Below are positions 1 through 5,285 of a DNA stretch of 5,730 bases, in pieces (the stretch's first letter is position 1; every line of letters begins with the position of its first letter). A model generated the notes under the pieces. That model made no database searches, was not told the origin of the DNA, and saw only the letters and a list, made by a program, of their open reading frames with translations. The stretch is from contig JAESUF010000304.1 in NCBI GenBank assembly GCA_016763215.1, forward strand, positions 1-5,730, read 5' to 3'. Both the position numbers and the translations under genes were made by a program. This DNA is from Flavobacteriaceae bacterium. Lineage in GTDB: Bacteria; Bacteroidota; Bacteroidia; Flavobacteriales; Flavobacteriaceae.

Positions 1-164
1 ATTATGGAAAAGTTTGGGCACCTAACCTTCCAACGGGAGATTGGAACACCTCAATTGGTGGTGGTTTTTTCTTTGATGCAGCAGATATGTTATCGGCGAG
101 TATCGCTGCTTTTAATAGCGATGATGGAATGCGAATTGCTTTTGGTATTGGATTTGGGTTCTAA
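1..164 (+). CDS. C-terminal end of an outer-membrane beta-barrel protein (5' truncated by window edge)
   Basis: The reading frame beginning at base 3 gives 53 residues ending at TAA 162-164; bases 1-2 belong to a split codon. Seen: a YGKVWAPNLPTGDWN segment, a Gly-rich strand SIGGGFFFD, a strand-like stretch MLSASIAAFN, a turn NSDDG, then a final strand RIAFGIGFGF. In that last strand hydrophobic residues alternate with small ones, and the very last residue is Phe. An amphipathic final strand with a C-terminal aromatic is the known BAM-recognition signature of outer-membrane barrels, so the product is inferred to sit in the outer membrane. Which barrel family it belongs to (Omp85/surface-antigen-like is one possibility) cannot be decided from 53 residues. 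A longer ATG-initiated frame at 4-210 overlaps it but has no such pattern and is rejected. No hairpin terminator is evident after the stop. Confidence 0.6.
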   Translation, partial: YGKVWAPNLPTGDWNTSIGGGFFFDAADMLSASIAAFNSDDGMRIAFGIGFGF

Positions 165-528
165 TAAAATCAGAAACCATTTAAGAAACCCTTACCGCTT
201 TTCTCATTAGAATTGTTATTAATTTGTTCTTTACAATTTTACATTGAGCAGCGTAAAGGCAGTACCTTTTATCTGGCAATTGCATCTCTACTCCACTCAA
301 TATATATTATCTTGTAACTGGTTTCTCCCAAGCGAATTCTTGAAAAACTGAATCAATTGGAGTATTCCAAATATGATTAATAATATCTAAAAGAATTAGC
401 ATATCACATAATTTTATATCCATAACACCTCAAATCAAGAGTATTCGTTTTCTTTAGGTACTTCATTGATAACACACATCGTTTAATTATTTAAAAAAAA
501 TAGAACCAGGTTGCTCACACCGCATAAA

Positions 529-549
529 TACCTGATTTTTAATTAGGTA
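529..549. promoter_or_regulatory. possible operator: short inverted repeat upstream of the 144-residue protein gene
   Basis: TACCT (529-533) and AGGTA (545-549) are exact inverted copies separated by 11 bases, mostly A and T. The symmetry axis lies about 108 bp upstream of the ATG at 647 and about 50 bp upstream of the possible -7 element. A dimeric regulator could bind here, but 5-bp arms in AT-rich DNA can arise by chance, and no regulator gene is in the window. Confidence 0.2.
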
Positions 550-587
550 ATTACTACGCATACATCTATTTTTCTTTTAATCTACTT

Positions 588-609
588 TTATTTTGTAGGG
601 TATCAACCC
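588..609 (+). promoter_or_regulatory. possible promoter -7 region and small inverted repeat for the 144-residue protein gene
   Basis: TTATTTTG at 588-595 differs by one base from the Bacteroidota -7 consensus TAnnTTTG. I see no clear TTG at the -33 position, so this is a weak call. Directly after it GGGT (598-601) and ACCC (606-609) form a 4-bp inverted repeat around ATCA, close to where transcription would begin. The implied 5' leader is about 45 nt, ending in an A/T-rich stretch before ATG 647 without a Shine-Dalgarno sequence, which is normal for the phylum. Confidence 0.25.
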
Positions 610-646
610 CAAGTAAGAAGCATAACTAATTAAAAATTATATCATT

Positions 647-1081
647 ATGGCAACAGCAAATTCACACGAGGATATTGTATCCTTAGCAAAAGGAGAAGTG
701 TTATTTCAGGGAGAATACACATTCTATACTCCTGGCTCAATTAATGCAGCAAGCGGAAATTTTTCTCTACTCATATCTACCAATTCTGATGGTTCAACAA
801 CTGCATCTGGAGAAATGAACATCCAAACACTTTGGGGATTAACCACAAAGACAACGCTACATTATCAAGGAAAAGCAGATTTTAATAGTAGCACTGGTTA
901 CACAACGGTTAAAGGAGAAGGACATGGAGTAATGATTTATGACTTTAATAAAAAACGCACAATTAAAGCTTCTATTCTTATAATATTGAAGCCTGGTCTT
1001 AAAAATGGTAAACTAACTGTTGAAGGGTTTGGGCAAGAAATGCCTTGTACTGTTTCGTCTATTATAGAAAGTAACATTTAA
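647..1081 (+). CDS. hypothetical beta-rich protein, 144 residues
   Basis: I do not recognise this protein. The ATG at 647 opens a 144-residue frame ending in TAA. It has no signal peptide, lipobox or transmembrane segment, so a cytoplasmic location is the default, although export by another route is not excluded. Alternating polar and hydrophobic residues and many Gly/Ser/Thr turns suggest an all-beta fold, perhaps a small barrel or sandwich: GEVLFQGEYTFYTPG (16-30), NFSLLISTNSDGST (38-51), TKTTLHYQGKADF (67-79), YTTVKGEGHGVMIYDF (85-100), KASILIILKPG (107-117), GKLTVEGFGQEM (121-132). There is a single Cys (134). It stands alone on the plus strand, with a long upstream gap and its own terminator, so it is probably a monocistronic unit. 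Lipocalin-like and other beta-barrel binding folds are only guesses. The coding call itself is fairly firm because of the consistent strand pattern and the terminator right after it. Confidence 0.75.
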   Translation: MATANSHEDIVSLAKGEVLFQGEYTFYTPGSINAASGNFSLLISTNSDGSTTASGEMNIQTLWGLTTKTTLHYQGKADFNSSTGYTTVKGEGHGVMIYDFNKKRTIKASILIILKPGLKNGKLTVEGFGQEMPCTVSSIIESNI

Positions 1082-1148
1082 TGATTGAATCTATTGCTAA
1101 AACTGACTGATACAAACTAAAAGAACTAGCAACTAGATTCAAAATATT

Positions 1149-1171
1149 CATGAGGGCTTATAGCCCTCATG
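1149..1171. terminator. bidirectional intrinsic terminator
   Basis: A perfect 10-bp stem, CATGAGGGCT (1149-1158) and AGCCCTCATG (1162-1171), encloses the 3-base loop TAT. It lies between two convergent genes, 68 bp after the plus-strand stop and 17 bp past the minus-strand stop. T-rich flanks are present on both sides: plus strand TCATTTGTATT, and minus strand AATATTTTGAATC. Neither is a long uninterrupted U tract, but stem strength and position make a shared terminator the natural reading. Confidence 0.8.
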
Positions 1172-1187
1172 TCATTTGTATTAACTG

Positions 1188-2060
1188 TCAATCCAACCTA
1201 AAAAGATACAAATTACGTCCACTCATTCCGTTTTCTTCATCGGCAACGTAGACTGTAGTGGGATTTTTAAATGTAATGGACTCTTTTTGAGATTCGTGTC
1301 CAAACGGATATTCTTTGTGATTACCCGAAAAGAAATTATCACCCGTAAAATTGGTGAATACCCAGGCCGATTTATGATTTAAAAGCACTACTTTTTTACC
1401 ATCTTTAGAAATATCTGCACTGGTAATCCAACAGTTTTTTTCAGGGCAAGTAGTGAAATCAGAAATGAGTTCCGCTTCAAAAGTCCCATAGGTTTTTGCA
1501 GGTATGTAATCTTGTATGTTTGTTACTCGATACAAAAATGTTCTACCAATTTCATTCGGAACACGACTTTTTGTAAAAAGATAGAAACTACCTTTCCATG
1601 CAAAAAAGGCTTCTACATCGTAATAACGTTTCTTCTTTTTAGGTGGAAACTTTTTCTGTTCAGGAAAAGAGAAATAAATTTTTTCTACCTCAATTATCTC
1701 GTCGCTTTCTAAATCTTCTTTTTTAATTTTTAGAATGTGTAGATTTTTTCGATCGTTGGCATTGTTTCCAAAATCACCTACATACAAGTTTCCTTCAGCA
1801 TCCATGGTAATATCTTCCCAATCGGTGTTCCTTGTCTTAATTTTCAGCTCCCTCAAAATAACCCCCTTTTCAGAAACTAAATACACCGATGGTTTGTTTC
1901 CGCTATCATTAATCATCCAAAAGGCATCTCTACTTTTGTCATACTGAATTCCAGAAACTTCTTCTAATATTTTGGGTAAATCTGCTTTGAGTTGTAGCTG
2001 CCCATAATTGGTACAACTATACAAAATAAATAAGACCAAAAAAGTGATGATTTTTTTCAT
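1188..2060 (-). CDS. lipoprotein with predicted beta-propeller, SdiA-regulated/NHL-like family
   Basis: The product has 290 residues counted from ATG 2060-2058. A GTG two codons upstream (2066) is less likely because MKKIITFLVLFILYSC already makes a complete lipoprotein signal with the predicted lipidated Cys at residue 16. The mature protein has repeated propeller-like strand patterns: WMINDSGNKPSVYLV (48-62), DWEDITMDAEGNLYVGDFGN (80-99), YDVEAFFAWKGSFYLFTKS (147-165), ITSADISKDGKKVVLLNH (212-229), HESQKESITF (255-264) and YVADEENG (271-278). The INDSGN/DWED/GDFGNN combination is familiar from Bacteroidota hypothetical lipoproteins annotated near SdiA-regulated or esterase-like phytase domains; the exact Pfam assignment is my inference. 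A lysine run (PPKKKKRYYD, 139-148) is probably a surface loop. It is probably attached to the outer membrane, either in the periplasm or on the surface. Substrate and role are unknown. It follows the LemA/TPM cluster on the same strand, separated by a terminator-like repeat. Confidence 0.8.
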   Translation of the reverse strand: MKKIITFLVLFILYSCTNYGQLQLKADLPKILEEVSGIQYDKSRDAFWMINDSGNKPSVYLVSEKGVILRELKIKTRNTDWEDITMDAEGNLYVGDFGNNANDRKNLHILKIKKEDLESDEIIEVEKIYFSFPEQKKFPPKKKKRYYDVEAFFAWKGSFYLFTKSRVPNEIGRTFLYRVTNIQDYIPAKTYGTFEAELISDFTTCPEKNCWITSADISKDGKKVVLLNHKSAWVFTNFTGDNFFSGNHKEYPFGHESQKESITFKNPTTVYVADEENGMSGRNLYLFRLD

Positions 2061-2065
2061 AGACA

Positions 2066-2073
2066 CAAAAATA
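2066..2073 (-). promoter_or_regulatory. possible Bacteroidota -7 element immediately before the lipoprotein gene
   Basis: Read on the minus strand, 2073-2066 is TATTTTTG, an exact match to TAnnTTTG. Only 5 bases separate it from the ATG at 2060, so transcription from it would give a nearly leaderless mRNA. No TTG is seen at the expected -33 spacing. The same T run could simply be the U tract of the hairpin at 2072-2115, so the two readings compete. Confidence 0.25.
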
Positions 2074-2115
2074 GGAATCTATTCTATATAGTTTTCATAT
2101 CGTTATAGATTCCTA
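2072..2115 (-). terminator. terminator-like inverted repeat after the LemA/TPM/TPM cluster
   Basis: TAGGAATCTAT (2072-2082) and ATAGATTCCTA (2105-2115) are perfect 11-bp inverted copies with a 22-base, AT-rich spacer that contains a smaller palindrome, CTATATAG (2084-2091). On the minus strand the second arm runs directly into TTTTTG. This suits an intrinsic terminator about 90 bp after the second TPM gene, although the stem has few G/C pairs and the loop is long. An operator for the lipoprotein gene is the alternative. Confidence 0.45.
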
Positions 2116-2142
2116 ATGATTACTTAACAAAAATTATAAGTG

Positions 2143-2190
2143 GGTTCGCCATCACACTTCGACAAGCACTGTGTAAAAGCGAGGAATGAC
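2143..2190. repeat. possible degenerate dispersed-repeat patch
   Basis: Between the second TPM gene and the terminator-like repeat there is a more G/C-rich patch containing GGTTCGCC, then CACTTCGACAAGCACTGTG, then GCGAGGAATGACC. The CACTTCGACAAGC core and the GTCATT..CGC end (read on the minus strand) resemble words I recall from palindromic intergenic repeats common in Bacteroidota genomes. The end also echoes the start of the repeat at 5211. This is pattern recall, not a database match. The patch lies outside any gene I accept. Confidence 0.3.
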
Positions 2191-2202
2191 CTGTAAATAT
2201 AG

Positions 2203-2985
2203 TTACCAGCCTCCAGAAGCGCCTCCGCCTCCAAAACTTCCACCTCCAAAACCGCCTCCGAAGCCTCCGCCTCCAAAACTTCCTCCTGAAGAACCACCTC
2301 CACCAAAGCCTCCACGTCCCATGCTGCTTAAAATAACAGCGTCAAAGAGAAGTCCTGATGTAGATCTACGGCCACCTCTTCCGCCACCTCGACCTCTAAA
2401 AACTATCAAAATAATAAAAACGATTATGATGGGGAGAAAACCCCAAAACCCATTTCCTTTACTCTCTCTCTCTCGTTTTCGGCTTCCCTTAAACTCTCCC
2501 TGTAAAACTTCAAAGATTCCATCAACTCCACGATCCAATCCTCGATAAAAATTTCCTTTTTTGAATTCTGGGATAATCCGAGATTCTATAATCCGTTTCG
2601 ACATCAAATCGGTTAACCTTCCTTCGGTTCCTTTTCCTGATGAAATGGCAACTTTACGATCTCCTTTGGCTAACAATAGCAAAATACCATTGCCTTTTCC
2701 TTTCTGTCCAATACCCCATTTCTCACCCCAATTGGCTGCCAAATAATTAATATTTTCCCCTTTGGTTGATTCAATAATAGCAACCACAATTTGAGTAGAA
2801 GTAGTATCGGAATAACGAATAATTTTTTGTTCTAAGTTTCTAGCTTCAGATTTTGACAATAAATTAATATAATCATATACACTAGTCTGTTTTTTTGGTA
2901 TTTCAGGAATCTCAAACTGCGCCTGCGCTAGTTGTACAAAAAAGAGCCCCAAACAGATTGAAAATAATAGTTTACTTGCTTTCAT
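2203..2985 (-). CDS. secreted, membrane-anchored TPM-domain protein with glycine-rich tail (YgcG-like)
   Basis: The product has 260 residues. An N-terminal signal peptide is clear (MKASKLLFSICLGLFFVQLA, cleavage probably after AQA, residue 22). A TPM domain follows from about residue 34 to 165: YDYINLLSKSEARNLEQKI, then the strand TQIVVAIIEST (64-74), the LAANWGEKWGIGQKGKGNGI motif (82-101), the strand LLLLAKGDRKVAISSGKGTE (102-121) and GNFYRGLDRGVDGI (144-157). A transmembrane helix lies at about 181-196, then a basic RGRGGGRGGRR stretch, then a low-complexity Gly/Ser/Phe tail (224-260) ending in GGW. This layout is typical of YgcG/TPM proteins beside LemA; the domain would face the periplasm. 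TPM-fold relatives include a thylakoid phosphatase (TLP18.3), but activity in bacterial members is uncertain. Its ATG overlaps the preceding stop in TAATG, implying translational coupling with the upstream TPM gene. The start is fixed by that overlap and by the signal peptide. Confidence 0.93.
   Translation of the reverse strand: MKASKLLFSICLGLFFVQLAQAQFEIPEIPKKQTSVYDYINLLSKSEARNLEQKIIRYSDTTSTQIVVAIIESTKGENINYLAANWGEKWGIGQKGKGNGILLLLAKGDRKVAISSGKGTEGRLTDLMSKRIIESRIIPEFKKGNFYRGLDRGVDGIFEVLQGEFKGSRKRERESKGNGFWGFLPIIIVFIILIVFRGRGGGRGGRRSTSGLLFDAVILSSMGRGGFGGGGSSGGSFGGGGFGGGFGGGSFGGGGASGGW
2221..2283 (-). repeat. direct repeat inside the glycine-rich tail coding region
   Basis: The plus-strand word GCCTCCGCCTCCAAAACTTC, with one more matching base after it, occurs at 2221-2241 and again at 2263-2283, an exact 21-bp direct repeat with a 42-bp period. 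It encodes GSFGGGG-type units of the TPM protein's tail. The surrounding DNA (about 2206-2320) is GGN-rich on the coding strand and far more G/C-rich than the rest of the window. Slippage or recombination between copies could change the tail length in multiples of whole codons. Confidence 0.8.
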
Positions 2986-3422
2986 TAGGACTTAGAGATT
3001 TCGTTCGACAATTCATTAGTATCATCTTCCTGATACGGAAAATGAGCTTTTAATTCTTTTCCTGCTTGTAAAATACCGTCTACAATTCCAGTTTTAAAAT
3101 CACCTTGCTTAAAATGCCCTTGCATCACATCTCTGGTTTTATCCCAGAAATCATCGGCAACAACTTTATTGATTCCATCATCACCTAAAATCACGAACTG
3201 GTGGTCTTCTACAGCAATGTAAATCAATACGCCATTTCTCAACTCCGTTTTGTGCATTTCTAATCGTTGGAATACTTCCAATGCGTGTTCAAAATGATCC
3301 TTATCTGTATGCCCTTCAATATGCACACGAATTTCTCCTGAAGTGTTTTTCTCCGCTTGTTTAATAGCATCGACAATAGTTTCTTCATCTTGTTTAGAAA
3401 GGAAAGATTGCTTATCTGACAT
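2985..3422 (-). CDS. TPM-domain protein without signal peptide
   Basis: The product has 145 residues. It begins MSDKQSFLSKQDEETIVDAI with no signal peptide and no hydrophobic segment long enough to span a membrane, so it is predicted to be cytoplasmic. A compact TPM domain covers about residues 10-130: an initial helix, the strand SGEIRVHIEG (28-37), the ELRNGVLIYIAVEDHQFVIL strand pair (60-79), GDDGINKVVADDFWDK (80-95) and the final helix pattern FKQGDFKTGIVDGILQAGKE (104-123). The C-terminal tail is acidic. The gene is the middle member of LemA-TPM-TPM and has 1-base TAATG overlaps at both ends, so the three proteins are probably made in a coupled fashion. Short soluble TPM proteins next to LemA and a YgcG-like partner are a recurrent arrangement in Bacteroidota. 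Biochemical function is unknown. Family assignment is firm. Confidence 0.9.
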   Translation of the reverse strand: MSDKQSFLSKQDEETIVDAIKQAEKNTSGEIRVHIEGHTDKDHFEHALEVFQRLEMHKTELRNGVLIYIAVEDHQFVILGDDGINKVVADDFWDKTRDVMQGHFKQGDFKTGIVDGILQAGKELKAHFPYQEDDTNELSNEISKS

Positions 3423-4027
3423 TAGTTCTTCTTGTTAAAATCAAAATTCACATCTACAGCATTTTCAGAACCCGCCTTTGCTTTATATCGTTCCATTTCT
3501 TCGAAACCAAACCATCCTGCAAAAATTGAATTTGGAAATTTTTTAATGTGCTTGTTATACGTATTTACTCCTCCGTTAAAACGGTCTCTCGCAACATTGA
3601 TTCGGTTTTCTGTTCCTTCCAGTTGATTTTGCAATTCCAAGAAATTTTGATTTGATTTTAAATCAGGATACCTCTCTACAACGACCAATAATTTGGACAA
3701 TGCACTTGTCAATCCCGCCTGTGCTTGTTGAAACTGAGCCATACTTGCACCAGTTAAATCACCTGCATTAATGGTCGTTGAAGTTGCTCTTGCTCTTGCA
3801 TTCACAACTTCCGTTAACGTTGTTTTTTCAAAATCAGCAGCTCCTTGTACCGTTTTAACCAAATTTCCTATCAAATCATTTCGTCTCTGATAAGCACTTT
3901 CCACATTAGACCATGCAGTTTTTGCATTTTCTTGATTCTCGACGGCAGTATTGTTAACCCCTTTTACCGAACTATAGCCTATAAATACTATTATTACTAT
4001 AATTATTAATGGTAACCACTTTTTCAT
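3422..4027 (-). CDS. lemA: LemA family membrane protein
   Basis: The product has 201 residues. One N-terminal transmembrane helix (MKKWLPLIIIVIIVFIGYSS, residues 5-20) is followed by the long helical LemA domain, expected to lie outside the cytoplasm. Family hallmarks are visible: ENAKTAWSNVESAYQRRNDL (33-52), IGNLVKTVQGAADFEKTTLT (53-72), VVERYPDLKSNQNFLELQNQ (116-135), LEGTENRINVARDRFNGGVN (136-155), the YNKHIKKFPNSIFAGWFGF segment (157-175) and EEMERYKAKAG. Length and motif order match full-size family members. LemA proteins are known to co-occur with TPM-domain proteins; the first member was described as a Listeria antigen, and the molecular role is not settled. The start codon lies 39 bp after the SDR stop with no obvious promoter in that gap, so it may be co-transcribed with the upstream genes. 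The stop overlaps the next ATG as TAATG. The gene looks intact. Confidence 0.95.
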   Translation of the reverse strand: MKKWLPLIIIVIIVFIGYSSVKGVNNTAVENQENAKTAWSNVESAYQRRNDLIGNLVKTVQGAADFEKTTLTEVVNARARATSTTINAGDLTGASMAQFQQAQAGLTSALSKLLVVVERYPDLKSNQNFLELQNQLEGTENRINVARDRFNGGVNTYNKHIKKFPNSIFAGWFGFEEMERYKAKAGSENAVDVNFDFNKKN

Positions 4028-4066
4028 TTGTTCTCTGTTTTATGTTTGTTAATTGTATTCTTATGT

Positions 4067-4821
4067 TTATAATGACGTTCCCCCATCCAAAGTGATGGTT
4101 TGTCCTGTCATAAATTTTGTTTGATCGGATGCCAACCAAACCACTGCATCTGCTATCTCAGAAGCTACTCCATAACGTTTCATCGGAATAACCGCTTTTA
4201 ACATGGTGTCCATTTCCGGCTTTGCAGACAACAACTGGTCTAACAATGCTGATTTTGTATATCCTGGACATACTGCATTGATTCGGATTCCTGTTTTTGC
4301 ATATTCCAACGCTGCTGACTTGGTCATTCCAACCACCGCAAATTTACTTGCCGAATAGGAAAGATTATTTAAGGATGCTTTTAACCCAGCCAAAGACGCA
4401 ATGTTCACGATATTTCCAAATCCTTGTTTCACCATTTGTTTCAGGGCTAGTTTCATACAATAAAACACGCCTGTTTGATTCACTGCAATTACATTGTTCC
4501 AATCTTCTAAAGTAGATTCTGCCGTTTTCAGCAATTTCTTTGGTCCTATTCCTGCATTGTTTACCATCACATCCAATTGTCCGTAGGCAGTAACTGCATG
4601 TTAATCAGATTTTCTACTTCTTCATATTTAGCAACATTTGCTCTTATAGGTAGTGATTCCCCTAAATTTGTTACAATTTCTTCAGAAACTTTTTGAGCAC
4701 TTTCTAAATTGATATCAGAAACCACTACTTTGGCTCCGTGATGTGCAAAATGCAATGCTGTAGCTCTTCCAATTCCAGAACCAGCACCTGTTACAATGAC
4801 TACTTTATCTTTTACTTGCAT
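4067..4821 (-). pseudogene. short-chain dehydrogenase/reductase, interrupted by a one-base deletion
   Basis: Two overlapping frames together make a complete classical SDR of about 251 residues. The first (ATG 4821) carries the cofactor motif TGAGSGIG (11-18) and VVVSDINLE (32-40), and runs to NLIN (71-74). It then leaves frame near 4597-4600 and would end in an unrelated tail at a TGA. The second frame resumes with [16 protein letters not shown] (76-91 of the repaired protein) and continues through Asn115, NIASLAG with catalytic Ser143, YSASK with Tyr156 and Lys160, CPGYTKS (185-191) and the C-terminal TGQTITLDGG. Restoring a single base between AAC and ATG (for example Asn-His-Ala) joins them. 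All catalytic residues are preserved, so the lesion is recent or a sequencing error. The site, CTG ATT AAC ATG, is not a recognisable slippery sequence. The family includes FabG-like ketoacyl reductases and alcohol dehydrogenases; the substrate is not determinable. It starts 2 bp after the DUF1330-like gene, implying the same operon. Confidence 0.88.
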
Positions 4822-4823
4822 AA

Positions 4824-5189
4824 TTATTTACAAAAAATTAAACGCGAATCTGACAATGCCGATGCTCTTAAATCTCTTGGGTAATCTTTTAATTGCATCA
4901 ATTTAAAAAACTCGGCTTTACTCGTATACTTTACAATCAGTACTTCATCCCATAAAGGTTCGTCTGCTGGTCCTAAAATAGTTCCCATTGGTTTTCCTTT
5001 AAAAATAATATCAGCAGCTATGTCTTCAAAAAAAGGCATGGCTGCTTTCATATAATCTATATAGGTTTCCTGACCTGTTTTTCCAGTTTCGGCTACTTGT
5101 TCCTTATAGTTTAAATAATTCAACATAAACACTGGCTGATCGTCAGGAAATGCTTTTAATTTATCTATTGCTTCTTGGTTTACTTGCAT
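4824..5189 (-). CDS. DUF1330-like dimeric alpha-beta barrel protein
   Basis: The product has 121 residues, begins [14 protein letters not shown] and has no signal peptide, so it is cytoplasmic. Features recalling DUF1330 and related ferredoxin-like dimeric alpha-beta barrels are the strand [12 protein letters not shown] (19-30), the helix [16 protein letters not shown] (42-57), the strand [16 protein letters not shown] (59-74), the strand [19 protein letters not shown] (80-98) and the end segment [20 protein letters not shown] (102-121). The LIVKY.S...F..L...DYP..LR..AL.DS order is the typical C-terminal DUF1330 layout. Function in this family is largely unknown; the fold is shared with small monooxygenases and EthD-type proteins. 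Only 2 bp separate its stop from the SDR start, so the two are probably co-translated and act in one pathway. Upstream lies a palindromic repeat and the phosphotransferase gene on the same strand. Confidence 0.75.
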   Translation of the reverse strand: MQVNQEAIDKLKAFPDDQPVFMLNYLNYKEQVAETGKTGQETYIDYMKAAMPFFEDIAADIIFKGKPMGTILGPADEPLWDEVLIVKYTSKAEFFKLMQLKDYPRDLRASALSDSRLIFCK

Positions 5190-5210
5190 GGTACCTATCT
5201 ATTTACATTT

Positions 5211-5284
5211 TGTCATTGCGAGCGTAACGAAGCAATCTGCTTTAATCATGAGATAACCTCGTCGTTTCGCTTCTCATTATGACA
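5211..5284. repeat. imperfect palindromic repeat (REP/MITE-like), about 74 bp
   Basis: The element begins TGTCATTGCGAGCGTAACGA (5211-5230) and ends GTCGTTTCGCTTCTCATTATGACA (5261-5284, given here as the two halves GTCGTTTCGCTT and CTCATTATGACA). The outer 6 bp, TGTCAT and ATGACA, are exact inverted copies; the following GCGAG..AACGA and TCGTTTCGC..CTC pair with small bulges. An inner ATCT (5235-5238) pairs with AGAT (5251-5254). The transcript could fold into a long hairpin. TGTCATTGCGAG...GAAGCAATCT is a word I recognise from intergenic palindromic repeats scattered through many bacterial genomes, Bacteroidota included. It fills most of the 96-bp gap between the phosphotransferase and the DUF1330-like gene and begins 2 bp from the phosphotransferase stop (5286-5288), so it may affect mRNA stability or termination there. 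Confidence 0.7.
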
Positions 5285-5285
5285 T

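Larger units (their letters stand above)
165..646. other. AT-rich intergenic region, 482 bp
   Basis: No convincing gene is seen between the barrel protein and the 144-residue protein. The minus strand holds one frame from ATG at 423-421 down to TAA at 183-181 that is interrupted only once, by TAA at 309-307. It would give 38 residues (MDIKLCDMLILLDIINHIWN at the start) followed by 41 more. I do not recognise either part and treat it as a possible gene remnant or chance. The right half carries an inverted repeat at 529-549 and a possible promoter near 588-595, listed separately. No tRNA, terminator hairpin or mobile-element end was seen. Confidence 0.5.

Noticed and set aside
4..210. ATG-initiated plus-strand frame of 68 codons at the left edge
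   Set aside because: The frame one base earlier, ending at 164, gives a classic terminal beta-strand of an outer-membrane barrel; the 68-codon frame has no such pattern and runs into intergenic sequence.
2066..2066. GTG start two codons upstream for the propeller lipoprotein
   Set aside because: ATG at 2060 gives a complete MKK-type lipoprotein signal; the GTG overlaps the promoter or terminator T tract and adds nothing.
2124..2315. Minus-strand frame rich in Glu/Ala/Leu/Val overlapping the TPM tail
   Set aside because: It is an out-of-frame reading of the same repeat tract; the TPM frame has a full domain, signal peptide and coupled start.
2206..2320. CRISPR-like repeat array
   Set aside because: The repeats are short, irregular, in frame and translated into a Gly-rich tail, with no unique spacers and no cas genes nearby.
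2186..2548. Plus-strand frame encoding a very proline-rich peptide
   Set aside because: It is the complement of the Gly-rich tail codons of the TPM protein; the Pro runs are simply GGN read backwards.
4067..4576. Separate 169-residue SDR starting at TTG 4576
   Set aside because: It lacks the TGxxxGIG cofactor motif, which lies in the preceding frame; the TTG is an internal Leu codon of the repaired protein.
4600..4630. Programmed ribosomal frameshift in the SDR gene
   Set aside because: No slippery heptamer or clear downstream stem was seen, and SDR genes are not known to need recoding; a deletion or sequencing error is simpler.
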